From assembly GCA_964505415.1 (NCBI GenBank), contig CAZDHW010000018.1, forward strand, positions 1-33,790: a stretch of 33,790 nucleotides of DNA, in the 5' to 3' direction. The notes under the pieces were generated by a model. That model had not been told where the DNA came from, did no database searches, and was given only the letters and a program-made list of their open reading frames with translations. The position numbers and the translations under genes are program-made. Origin of the DNA: DTDR01 sp964505415. GTDB lineage: Bacteria; Hydrothermota; Tepidihabitantia; Tepidihabitantales; DTDR01. Positions 16,778-24,871 of this stretch are shown here, in pieces. Position 1 is the stretch's first letter; each line of letters starts with the position of its first letter.

Positions 16778-17565
16778 TTCTTTATGGCTACATAAAATCC
16801 CCGGCCAACTTTATGTTCTCTTGATGCCTTTTCCCAGAGGTTAACAAGATAATAAGCAAAATCATAAATATCTTTGCCGAATTCATTAAGAATAGTATCT
16901 TTCAGTTCGCCAGTAACCTTCTTTTGATATTCGCAAAAACATTGATGAAAATCTTCCGTTTCGTCACGGGCAATCAGGATTTCAAAGCCGGCTTCTTTTA
17001 AAAGTTTTTGATAGCCTTCAAAGGTTTCCATATAAGGAAAAGTCATTGATTCCAGTAGTTCTTCAATCTCCTTTGGCGTTGGATTACCGGTAATAATCCA
17101 ATCGGTAAAACCAATTTTACCGTTCGGTTTTAAAACCCGATAAGCTTCATTAATCAACCGTTTTTTATCGGTAATATAACACCAGGCTTCCTGTCCCCAA
17201 ACAACATCAAAGGTTTCTTTCTTAAATGGTAAATCTAAAGCATTACCCAAAACATATTCAATCAAAGGGCTTAATCCTTCTTTTTCAGTTCTTTTGATCG
17301 CTTCCTCAACCATTCTTGGGGTGGCATCTAAACCAATAACCTTCACACCGTATTTTTTGACTAATTGTCTTGCCGGACCACCTAAGGCACTACAAATATC
17401 CAAAACCAGCATCCCGGGTTTCAATTCCAAAGCCTGGGCTAAGATATCAGTTGCTCTTTCACCACCGGAATGAATCTGTTCACCCATTACCAATTCCCAA
17501 AGTTTACCACCTACACCTTGATAAACTTCTTGAACATCTTTGATGGTAAAATCTCTTCTAATCAT
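16774..17565 (-). CDS. SAM-dependent class I methyltransferase (GSMT/SDMT-like)
   Basis: First gene of the methyl-transfer operon. The 263-aa protein has the SAM-binding motif I as LVLDICSALGGPARQL (about 53-68), where the usual glycine (LDxG) is Cys, then IGLDATPRM and DVVWGQEAWCYITDK. The N-terminal VYQGVGGKLWELVMGEQIHSGG resembles glycine/sarcosine N-methyltransferases and related small-molecule methylases. It has a clear Shine-Dalgarno (GGAGGAG) 4-5 nt before the ATG and overlaps the corrinoid gene by 4 bp. A SAM enzyme at the head of a corrinoid operon could make the methylated substrate or draw methyl groups for SAM-dependent use. Substrate unknown. Confidence 0.85.
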   Translation of the reverse strand: MIRRDFTIKDVQEVYQGVGGKLWELVMGEQIHSGGERATDILAQALELKPGMLVLDICSALGGPARQLVKKYGVKVIGLDATPRMVEEAIKRTEKEGLSPLIEYVLGNALDLPFKKETFDVVWGQEAWCYITDKKRLINEAYRVLKPNGKIGFTDWIITGNPTPKEIEELLESMTFPYMETFEGYQKLLKEAGFEILIARDETEDFHQCFCEYQKKVTGELKDTILNEFGKDIYDFAYYLVNLWEKASREHKVGRGFYVAIKK

Positions 17566-17616
17566 TTCTCCTCCTTTTTTAAATTTTTAAAATATTGATA
17601 GGGAAAATTAATGATT

Positions 17617-17651
17617 AATAAAAAAGAAAGGTTTCCAAGCTCCCGGCTTGG
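17617..17651 (-). terminator. rho-independent-like terminator downstream of the carboxypeptidase-regulatory repeat gene
   Basis: CCAAGC (17635-17640) and GCTTGG (17646-17651) form a 6-bp GC-rich stem with a 5-nt loop. On the minus strand it is followed after AAAC by CTTTCTTTTTT. It lies between the surface-protein gene and the methyltransferase operon, both on the minus strand, where a terminator is expected. Confidence 0.6.
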
Positions 17652-17726
17652 TAAAATAATTTTCATCTTAAAATAAACATTTGAAATATTATAATTAGCA
17701 AAGGAAATTTTTTCAACAATAAGTTT

Positions 17727-18856
17727 TTATCTTCTTAATAGCCTTTTTCTTATTTGATTTTCAAACTCATAACGATTTTTTTCGCTCCGCGGTACCNNNN
17801 NNNNNNNNNNNNNNNNNNNNNNNNNNNNNNNNNNNNNNNNNNNNNNNNNNNNNNNNNNNNNNNNNNNNNNNNNNNNNNNNNNNNNNNNNNNNNNNNCCTT
17901 TTTCTTATTTGATTTTCAAACTCATAACGATTTTTTTCGCTCCGCGGTACCAAAAGGAAATTGATATTCGGAGTGTTTTGACCATTTTCTACCGGGACTA
18001 ATTCCGGATATCTCTTGGGATAGTAATTCTCTGCCCGAGCGATAACTATATAATTACCGGCAGGTAAATTTTCAATTGTATATTCACCGTTCTCATTTGT
18101 GATTGCTCGACCAAAGATCCTTGGTCTTCGGTGAAGTTGAAGCATAGCTATTACTGTTGCGTTGGCAATCGGTTGATTGGTTAAAGAATCTAAAACCACA
18201 CCGGAAATGGAACCAGTTCCTCGCGGTGGAGGTAATAATCTGGGCAATAATTGGAAATTTATATCTGGGGTATTTTGACCAGCATTCACAACGACCCTTT
18301 CAGGATATCTCTTTGGAAAATAATTATAGGCGGTAGCAGTAACTTGATATTCACCTGGAATTAAATTTTCAATAAGGTATTCGCCATTCTCATTTGTTCT
18401 TGCCTGACCACAAGAAGGTCCACAGGCCTTTACCATCGCATTAGCAATTGGTTGTCCAGTTAATGAATCGGTAACTAAACCAGAAATTGAACCTCTTTCA
18501 CTCGGCGGAGGCGGAGTATAAGGTTTTAATTGAAAATTGATATCCGAAGTAGTTTGACCAGCAACAACTTCCACCGGCTCCGGATAATGCTTTGGATAAT
18601 AATTACAAGCATGGGCGGCAACCGTATAAAGACTGGGCGCAAGATTCTGGATTATATAATAACCATTTTCATCGGTTACCGCCCTTCCACCTCCTGAACC
18701 ATTAATCTTTCTTGCGATAACTTGGGCATTAGCGATTGGTAAACCAGTAATAGAATCGGTCACTATTCCCGAAATTGCACCATTGCCAGCATAAAGAAAG
18801 GAAAAAATTAAAGTAGTTATTAAAATCATTAAAGTTATTTTTATTAGCTCTTTCAT
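17727..18856 (-). CDS. secreted protein with three carboxypeptidase-regulatory-like repeats (crosses an artefactual gap)
   Basis: Start chosen at the ATG at 18856, which has GGAGG 5 nt upstream. The signal peptide is MKELIK plus a hydrophobic stretch ending SFLYAG. Three repeats of about 95 aa follow, each beginning G-x-ISG-x-V-x-DS-x-T-x-x-PIANA and ending in NINFxLxP; this is the CarboxypepD_reg-like beta-sandwich. The gap at 17797-17896 falls near the 3' end. It is flanked by identical 55-bp sequences, and collapsing them gives a C-terminus QIRKRLLRR with a TAA at 17727-17729. The longer frame through the N run ending at 17750 is an artefact. The gene is preceded by a sigma-54-like promoter and an AT-rich direct repeat. 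Function is probably cell-surface; no enzyme motif is seen. Confidence 0.8.
17742..17951. other. 100-N gap flanked by identical 55-bp ends (assembly duplication)
   Basis: Bases 17742-17796 and 17897-17951 are identical over 55 bp, on either side of 100 N. This is what scaffolding produces when two contigs overlapping by one k-mer are joined without merging. The real sequence is most likely continuous with a single copy. Confidence 0.85.
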
Positions 18857-18875
18857 TGCAACCTCCTTTTTAAAT

Positions 18876-18891
18876 TGCAATTTTTATGCCA
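18876..18891 (-). promoter_or_regulatory. sigma-54 (-24/-12) promoter
   Basis: The minus strand reads TGGCATAAAAATTGCA, which matches the TGGCAC-N5-TTGCA consensus at all but one fixed position and has the GG-N10-GC core. Transcription would start about 12 nt after the GC, just before or in the Shine-Dalgarno of the gene starting at 18856. A sigma-54 activator gene lies nearby (22381-23841). Confidence 0.6.
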
Positions 18892-18936
18892 TTAAAAATT
18901 TATTTAAAAATCATTAAAATTAATATTAAAAAATTA

Positions 18937-18974
18937 AAAAATTGTGAAAAAATATTAAAATTGTGAAAAATATT
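18937..18974 (-). repeat. tandem AT-rich repeat, possible activator binding sites
   Basis: Two direct copies of a sequence close to AATATTTTTCACAATTTT (minus strand) lie about 45-100 bp upstream of the sigma-54-like promoter, where enhancer sites for NtrC-type activators usually sit. The function is inferred from position only. Confidence 0.4.
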
Positions 18975-19036
18975 GCCCGATTTAAATAATTATCGTTGTT
19001 TTTTAATAGGGAGCAGTAGGAAGGATGGTATAGGGA

Positions 19037-19675
19037 TTAAAAGATGATATCAATTAAATGGAAGATATAAGTTAAAGAGGAGATAATAATTGTCGAATAA
19101 AATAGATTATAACTTAATTTATAGATTTGATATTTACCTTCAATTTTATTTATGTCTTTTTCATTAAGATAATTATTATGGGCATTATTCATAAAAATAT
19201 AAGAAGGTAAAATTGAAGCTAAAGAAATGGTTTCCATGGTAAAAAGGGAAAGACCTTTCAATTTTTCCTTATTTTTTATCTGATATATTCCCGGATAGAT
19301 AAAAATTTTTTTATCAATTTCTTTTTTAAAAATCTCTTCTTTTCCTTTTAACTCTTTTTTGAGGTTTTCAAAAATTTCAATTATTTTAGGAGAATATTCC
19401 TTTGGGTCAAGTTTTCTCTTCGGATTTAGTTTTAATAATAAAGAAAAATAATTTTTGCCTTCTTCCTCATCACCCAAGATAATGTAACTTTGGGCAAGCA
19501 AGATAAGAATTTTTTCTTTTTCATTTTTTTTCAGTTCTTTTTCTTGTAAATAATTTTCACCTTTTTCAATCACCTGCTCGTAATAACCGTAATAAAAAAG
19601 GGAGTCAAGTTCTTGGATTTTCTTATTTTCTAAAGAAAATAAGAATAGGAAGATTAAAAATTTATTTAATAACAA
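19037..19675 (-). CDS. TPR-like membrane protein with DUF5683-like C-terminus
   Basis: A 212-aa protein. A short hydrophobic N-terminus (LNKFLIFLFLFSL) is followed by helical repeats resembling TPRs (about 22-90: YYGYYEQVIEKGENYL, ILLAQSYIILGDEEEGKNYFSLLLKLNP). The C-terminus contains FIYPGIYQIKNKEKLKG and two hydrophobic segments, similar to the DUF5683 pattern (PG-x-GQ-x-Y-x-K-x-x-KG). It starts at a TTG and overlaps the end of the Kelch gene by 14 bp, so the two are co-translated. It probably sits in the inner membrane with the TPR part outside. The role is unknown; it may help assemble or anchor the Kelch protein. Confidence 0.65.
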   Translation of the reverse strand: MLLNKFLIFLFLFSLENKKIQELDSLFYYGYYEQVIEKGENYLQEKELKKNEKEKILILLAQSYIILGDEEEGKNYFSLLLKLNPKRKLDPKEYSPKIIEIFENLKKELKGKEEIFKKEIDKKIFIYPGIYQIKNKEKLKGLSLFTMETISLASILPSYIFMNNAHNNYLNEKDINKIEGKYQIYKLSYNLFYSTIIISSLTYIFHLIDIIF

Positions 19676-20765
19676 TTCTCTTTTTTAAAGAATAATTGTT
19701 TTTATTTTTTATTAAATAAAAATAAATACCTTTCTTCAGATTATTTTCTTTAACTCTTTTACCCAAGAGGTCATAGATGCCAATAATCTTTTGATTATCT
19801 TTTTTGTCAATTTTATTAATTTCTTTTATTCCGCTTAATTGATATATCTCCATACTTCCAGTAATTCCGTTGGTAGTATTACCACCCAAAATATAAAGAA
19901 AGTTGCCGTAAGGATTAGTAATTATGCCACAACCGGCATAACTCCGAGGAATGTTAAAAGAATCACCCAAATACCAACAATTGTTATCACAATCATAGAT
20001 ATCTACTCTTTTTAAAAAATATCTTTGACCGTGGTAAGAATATTCGCCGCCAAAGATAAAAATTTTGTTATCAAAATAACTATTAAAAAAGCCACAACGT
20101 TTAAAAGGTAAAGGTAAAAAGGTATCCCAATTATTATTATTTAAATTTAAACAATAATGTTTATCAGTAGCGCCGTAAAATTCACCACCAATAATATGGA
20201 TCAGCGGTTGATAATAACTAATTGCCATTCTTGCTCTTGGTCTCGGCATATTACCATAAAAAATCCAACTATCCCTTTCTATATCGTAAATTAAAACATC
20301 GTCTAAATAATTTTCGGAATAGTCGTAGCCCCCAAAAACAAAGATACGATTGTTAATAGCCACTCCGCAAGCACCAGCCCGGGGTGAAGGTAAAGGTTTT
20401 TTTAAAAACCAGGTATCAAGAATTGGGTCATAGACATTTAAATCTCTTAAAATAATCGGTCTTCCTGAACTACTTTTGCTTACACCACCAAAAACATAGA
20501 TTTTATTATCAAAGACGGCAAAACCCATATCATATCTTTTCTGGGGCATTGGTTTTTTTATTATCCAGGTATCTTTTAAAAAATCGTATTCTTCAACAAT
20601 ATTAGCAATCTCGCCATTCATTTTTATACCCCCAATCGCATAAATCTTTCCTAATACTGATGGAGCAATTAAAAAACTTCTCGGAATATTTAAAGGTCTT
20701 CTAAGTTCCCAACCAAAAAATTTTGTGAAAAGAATTAAACAATATAATATTACTAACCTCCTCAT
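19662..20765 (-). CDS. secreted Kelch beta-propeller protein with C-terminal sorting domain
   Basis: A 367-aa protein with a signal peptide (RRLVILYCLILFTKFFG) and about six Kelch blades. Each ends in a GG doublet after a hydrophobic strand: KIYAIGG, KIYVFGG, RIFVFGG, IHIIGG, KIFIFGG, FLYILGG. The last 45 residues (IIGIYDLLGKRVKENNLKKGIYFYLIK, ending KKRIVIK) match the Por/T9SS-type sorting domain, shorter than usual. It is predicted to be exported and anchored or released at the cell surface. The ATG lies directly behind a sigma-54-like element and 28 bp after the kinase gene. It overlaps the TPR protein gene downstream. Confidence 0.85.
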   Translation of the reverse strand: MRRLVILYCLILFTKFFGWELRRPLNIPRSFLIAPSVLGKIYAIGGIKMNGEIANIVEEYDFLKDTWIIKKPMPQKRYDMGFAVFDNKIYVFGGVSKSSSGRPIILRDLNVYDPILDTWFLKKPLPSPRAGACGVAINNRIFVFGGYDYSENYLDDVLIYDIERDSWIFYGNMPRPRARMAISYYQPLIHIIGGEFYGATDKHYCLNLNNNNWDTFLPLPFKRCGFFNSYFDNKIFIFGGEYSYHGQRYFLKRVDIYDCDNNCWYLGDSFNIPRSYAGCGIITNPYGNFLYILGGNTTNGITGSMEIYQLSGIKEINKIDKKDNQKIIGIYDLLGKRVKENNLKKGIYFYLIKNKNNYSLKKRIVIK

Positions 20766-20777
20766 ATTAAATATAGT

Positions 20778-20793
20778 AACATTTTTTGTGCCA
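20778..20793 (-). promoter_or_regulatory. possible sigma-54 promoter of the Kelch/TPR genes
   Basis: The minus strand reads TGGCACAAAAAATGTT: a perfect -24 half (TGGCAC) and a weaker -12 half (TGT in place of TGC at the correct spacing). The Kelch ATG lies 12 nt after the element, so any transcript would be nearly leaderless. Confidence 0.4.
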
Positions 20794-22394
20794 TCATTTT
20801 AATTTTATTATTCTTTCAATTGTTTCTCCTTTTTTAAAAGCAATTGTTTCGTAATAAGATTGATAGTAAGGGTTTATCACTTTTAAAATCCTTATTCCCG
20901 GTTCCACCGGAATTTTTTCACCAATTGGTGTCTGCCCAAGATATTTATCATCAATATAAACTTCTCCCCAAGGAATAACCTGAATTTTTAAATAACTTTT
21001 TAGTTTTTTTAAATCAAAAAAAAGGAAAAGCGTTTCTTTTTCTTTAAGGGTTATTATTGTTTCCAATTGACCCCAAAAATCGTTGATAATTTTTAATTGA
21101 TAACTTTTCGGGAGTAATCGCCAGAACTCTTTGGTTGGAGTAGTAAAAAGATATTGATTATCTAAATAAATTTTTCCCCAAGGTTCACAATTGATAAAAA
21201 GATAGGCAAATTCTTTCTCTTCTTTTTTTGGTAAAATAGTTGTTTGGCTTTTTTCCCCTTCAATTTTCTTTTCGGCTGTCTCTTTAATAGGAATGGTTGG
21301 TTTTAAGGTGTCAGGAATAATAAAAGTGGTTACTTTTTTATTNNNNNNNNNNNNNNNNNNNNNNNNNNNNNNNNNNNNNNNNNNNNNNNNNNNNNNNNNN
21401 NNNNNNNNNNNNNNNNNNNNNNNNNNNNNNNNNNNNNNNNNNTAAAGAAGGCAATTAAAATTAAAGAGAAGGGAAGCAAAATTTTTAAGTTTAACCTTTT
21501 TCTTTTTTTTTCTTCAACCTTTTCAACAATTTCTTTTCCAAAAAGATAATCGGCAAACTCCTTTTGAGTCGGCAAAGCTATCCCCTTCTTTTTTAGATAC
21601 TCTTCAATATCGGAAATTAATGAAGAAAAATTTTTATATCTCCTTTCCTTTTTCTTATAAGTTGCCTTGCGGATAATTTTTAAAAAATCATTATCAATAT
21701 CTTTTAAAATTCCTTTTAATTTTAACTCTTTTTGAGAAAGGATTTTATTAATAGTTGTCGGATAGGATTCGGAATAAAAAGGGTTAAACCCCGAAAGACT
21801 TTCAAGGAAACTTATTCCCCAAGCATAGATATCAACCTGTTCCGAAATATCCTTTCCCAAACATTGTTCGGGCGCCATATAGGCAGGGGTCCCAATTATT
21901 GTGCCGGGGATTGTCAAATCCTTTTCGGCTTTCACATAGGCCAAGCCAAAATCACCAATTTTAATGAGCCCATCTTCCCGAATTAAAATATTAGAAGGTT
22001 TAATATCCCGATGGATAATATTTTTTTCGTGGATAGTCTTTAAAATTTTAGCCACTTCGTAAAAGAGATAAAGGGCATAGATAAAGGCTAAACTCTTTTT
22101 ATCATTTAGAATCTCTTCCAAGCTTTTACCCTTTACATATTCATAAACTAAATAGTATTTCCTATCAAAAACCCCGTAATCATAAATTTTGACAATGTGC
22201 TCATTCTCCAGATTGGCTAAAATTTTTGCTTCCCTTTCAAATCTTAAAAGCCATTCTTCTTTTTTATCTTCTTTTAATTCTAAGATCTTTAAAATTACCA
22301 ATCGTTCTAAACCCTTTTGTTTTGCTAAATAAACAGTAGTGTTAATTCCCTGTTTGATTAATTTAATAATTTCGTATTTATCAGCGATTATCAT
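20794..22394 (-). CDS. Ser/Thr protein kinase with C-terminal PEGA domains (interrupted by assembly gap)
   Basis: The kinase domain (about 1-265) has the catalytic HRDIKPSN, the DFGLAY metal site, GTPAYMAPEQ, and the ATP Lys in VILKIL. The glycine loop is reduced to QGINTTVYLA, with one glycine. A membrane segment (LKILLPFSLILIAFF) follows and runs into the gap at 21343-21442. After the gap the minus strand stays open from 21342 to the TGA at 20794 and encodes two PEGA-like repeats (CEPWGKIYLDNQYL; VIPWGEVYIDDKYLGQTP). This is therefore one membrane kinase with an extracytoplasmic PEGA tail. The frame mismatch across the gap only reflects the nominal N length. It overlaps the sigma-54 activator gene by 14 bp. 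Confidence 0.82.
21343..21442. other. assembly gap (100 N) inside the kinase gene
   Basis: A placeholder of exactly 100 N between the transmembrane segment and the PEGA part. The flanks do not repeat each other, so the missing length is unknown. Confidence 0.95.
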
Positions 22395-23841
22395 TTATCA
22401 ATCCCAATTCTTTTAATCGGTTATATAAAGTGCGCCGGGAGACCCCTAAAATTCTTGCTGCTTCGCTTTTGTTTTTATAAATTTCCAAAACTTTTTGGAG
22501 ATATTCTTTCTCTTTTTCTTTTAAATAATCAGCCAATCTTTTTATTTTAAAATCCGCCGGCTCTTCTTTTTCTTTTTTTAAATCCTTTAAAGTAATAATG
22601 TCACTTTCGCTTAAGGCGACCGCTTTGGCAATTCGGTTTTCTAACTCGCGCACATTTCCTGGCCAGGAATAGTTTTTTAAAAATTCTATCGCTTCCTTAG
22701 TGAAACCCTTAATTTTTTTATGCTCCCTTTCGACGAACTTTTTCAAAAAATGGTGGGCAAGCAAAATCACATCATCTTCCCTTTCTCTAAGCGGTGGCAA
22801 GTGAATATGAATAACATTTAACCGGTAATATAAATCTTCCCGAAAATTTCCTTTTTTAATTTCTTCTTCTAAATTCTTATTAGTGGCGGCAATTATCCGG
22901 CAATCAACATAACGCTCTTCGGTTTCGCCAATCCGGCGGAATTTTCCTTCCTGTAAGAATCTTAAAAGTTTTGCTTGGATAGTTAAAGGAATATCGGCTA
23001 CTTCGTCAAGAAAGAGGGTACCGCCATCGGCTTCTTCCAACAATCCCTTTTTGTCATATAAGGCACCGGTAAAAGAACCCTTTTTATAACCAAAAAGTTC
23101 CGATTCTAATAAAGTTTCTGGCAAACCACCACAATAAATCGGGACAAATTTTTTCTTCTGTCTAAAAGAAGAATAATGGAGACTGCGGGCAACCAGTTCT
23201 TTACCGGTGCCAGTTTCCCCAGTAATTAACACTGGTAAAGAAGAGTTTAAAATCTTTTTCATAATTTCAAAAACTTCCTGCATTTTTTTTGATTGGCCAA
23301 CAATATTTTCAAAATAATATTTTTCTTCTAATTCCGTCTTTAGATAGATATTTTCCTTTAACAGTTGTTCTCTTAAATGGGCATTTTCTATAACCAAACT
23401 CGCTTGGTGGGCATAGGCAATCAAAAATTCTAAATCTTTTTCCGAAAAAAGTCCTTTTTCACTGTGGGAATCAAGATATAAGGCTCCCAATAATTTATCC
23501 TTAGAAATTAAAGGCACGCACATTACTGACTTTATTCCGTAAGTGATAACGCTCTCTTTGGCACTAAACTTTTCGGAATCCGAGGCACTATGTAAAAGCA
23601 GGGGTTTTTTATTTGCCAACACTTCATTTACCACACTAAAAGAGATCTCTTTAAAATCACCGGCAAAAACCATTGGTTTGTATTCTTCTTTCTCTTTTAA
23701 AACAATCACCCCCCTTTCGGCATTTAATTCTTTCATAATCAATTTTAAAGTATTTTCTAAAACTTCTTTATAATCTTCTAAGGAATTTAATTGGGCGATA
23801 ATCTGGTATAAAGTTTCTAAAGCCTTTCTTTCCAGCATCAT
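22381..23841 (-). CDS. sigma-54-dependent transcriptional activator (GAF-AAA+-Fis)
   Basis: A 486-aa NtrC-family activator. An N-terminal GAF sensor (about 20-155) is followed by a linker and the AAA+ domain with Walker A GETGTGKE (208-215). GSFTGA (255-260) replaces the usual sigma-54-contacting GAFTGA, and Walker B is LFLDE (276-280). The C-terminus is a Fis-type helix-turn-helix (KSEAARILGVSRRTLYNRLKELG). There is no receiver domain. Control may come through GAF ligand binding or phosphorylation by the Ser/Thr kinase encoded by the next gene, which overlaps by 14 bp. It starts at ATGATG overlapping the lipoprotein stop. The sigma-54-like elements at 18876 and 20778 are plausible targets. 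Confidence 0.92.
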   Translation of the reverse strand: MMLERKALETLYQIIAQLNSLEDYKEVLENTLKLIMKELNAERGVIVLKEKEEYKPMVFAGDFKEISFSVVNEVLANKKPLLLHSASDSEKFSAKESVITYGIKSVMCVPLISKDKLLGALYLDSHSEKGLFSEKDLEFLIAYAHQASLVIENAHLREQLLKENIYLKTELEEKYYFENIVGQSKKMQEVFEIMKKILNSSLPVLITGETGTGKELVARSLHYSSFRQKKKFVPIYCGGLPETLLESELFGYKKGSFTGALYDKKGLLEEADGGTLFLDEVADIPLTIQAKLLRFLQEGKFRRIGETEERYVDCRIIAATNKNLEEEIKKGNFREDLYYRLNVIHIHLPPLREREDDVILLAHHFLKKFVEREHKKIKGFTKEAIEFLKNYSWPGNVRELENRIAKAVALSESDIITLKDLKKEKEEPADFKIKRLADYLKEKEKEYLQKVLEIYKNKSEAARILGVSRRTLYNRLKELGLINDNR

Positions 23842-24794
23842 TTTTTACTAATCACTTCAAATAAAGCCTCTTTTGATAAACCTTTGTTTCCATAAGCATC
23901 TTTTATCCCGACGCGCCAGAGATATAAACCGTCAATTAATGAATCATTGATAGTAACAATAGTATCATTTTGGGGAATTAAGGTATCGGAATAACAAAGA
24001 ATAGGAAAGCGATTATTTAAAAGATAATAGACTTTGATAAAAAAATTGTGGGTGAAACGAAGTTTTGGTGAAGAAAAGATTAAAGTCGGCTTAAAAGAAG
24101 TAATTTCGCCATTAGTCGGATAAAGGGGCTCGGGCAATTCTCTTATTATTCTTGTTAACGGTGATGTTTCAAAAATTAGGGTGTCTGAAAAATTAGAAAT
24201 TAAATAAACTTTAAAACTTTTACCAACTAAATCATCAAGATTGCCATTTATTTCCTCTTCTGAAATCACCCGTTCGTAAGATTGGTTTTTTATTCGGGCT
24301 AAATAAAAAGTATCAAAGGTTGGTAAAAGAATATAACTTTCCTTTAAATTATTATCTTCAATTTCACAATTAACTAAAAGGGAAAGGGATTCCGGTAAAA
24401 GATACCTTTCTTCATAATAACTAACTATTTGACAATTTTTTAAATAAGGTAAAGGGAAAAGGGTGATTTTTAAGGTTTCAATTTGGTAATTACTAATTCT
24501 TTTGTAAAAATTTACTTCCCGATAATTTTCTTTATAAACTTTGATGAGATAGGAATCAAGGGGGATATCTAAGAATTTAAAAAAACCATTGTTTTCACTT
24601 TTAGTGACTAAAATACTTTTCTTTTCTTCACCCTGCAAAATAATTTCTGCTTCTTTCAGACCGTTCCCAGTGTTATCAACTACAAAGCCATAGAGGGAGC
24701 CAGTTTTTTTATAATTTTTTGATTTTGGGTCGTAGATGTTGTCCCTTTCGGGCGAACAGGCTAAAAAGAGAAGGAAAAAGAGGAAGATTAACAT
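23838..24794 (-). CDS. lipoprotein with carboxypeptidase-regulatory-like domain
   Basis: A 318-aa protein whose N-terminus is a hydrophobic lipoprotein signal (LIFLFFLLFLACS), with the lipobox Cys at about residue 13, followed by ERDNIYDPKS, common in lipoproteins of this kind. Residues 32-112 resemble a CarboxypepD_reg-like domain (GSLYGFVVDNTGNGLKEAEIIL, NNGFFKFLDIPLDSYLIKV). The C-terminal part is beta-rich (LWRVGIKDAYGNKGLS) and Ig/fibronectin-like. It is the first gene of an operon with the sigma-54 activator (ATGA overlap) and kinase. It may act as the envelope sensor of that signalling unit, which is inference. Confidence 0.75.
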   Translation of the reverse strand: MLIFLFFLLFLACSPERDNIYDPKSKNYKKTGSLYGFVVDNTGNGLKEAEIILQGEEKKSILVTKSENNGFFKFLDIPLDSYLIKVYKENYREVNFYKRISNYQIETLKITLFPLPYLKNCQIVSYYEERYLLPESLSLLVNCEIEDNNLKESYILLPTFDTFYLARIKNQSYERVISEEEINGNLDDLVGKSFKVYLISNFSDTLIFETSPLTRIIRELPEPLYPTNGEITSFKPTLIFSSPKLRFTHNFFIKVYYLLNNRFPILCYSDTLIPQNDTIVTINDSLIDGLYLWRVGIKDAYGNKGLSKEALFEVISKK

Positions 24795-24800
24795 TGATAA

Positions 24801-24829
24801 ATTATATCGGGAAAAGAAATTTTCGTCAA
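24801..24829 (-). promoter_or_regulatory. strong sigma-70-like promoter of the lipoprotein/activator/kinase operon
   Basis: The minus strand carries TTGACG (24829-24824), a 17-bp spacer and TATAAT (24806-24801), then 6 nt to the ATG at 24794. No Shine-Dalgarno sequence is present, so a leaderless mRNA is predicted. Confidence 0.72.
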
Positions 24830-24837
24830 ATTATATC

Positions 24838-24866
24838 TTGAAAAAAATGTTTTTTCTTTTTAAAAT
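24838..24866 (+). promoter_or_regulatory. sigma-70-like promoter of the 299-aa gene and murA
   Basis: TTGAAA (24838-24843), a 17-bp spacer and TAAAAT (24861-24866), with the ATG at 24872 only 5 nt later. It is divergent from, and 8 bp away from, the promoter at 24801-24829. Confidence 0.6.
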
Positions 24867-24871
24867 AAAGA

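Noticed and set aside
17566..17726. Cobalamin riboswitch in front of the corrinoid operon
   Set aside because: The space after the terminator is under 70 nt, very AT-rich, and shows no B12-box-like sequence.
18891..18980. CRISPR-like array from the AT-rich repeats
   Set aside because: There are only two copies of a low-complexity 18-20 bp unit without unique spacers.
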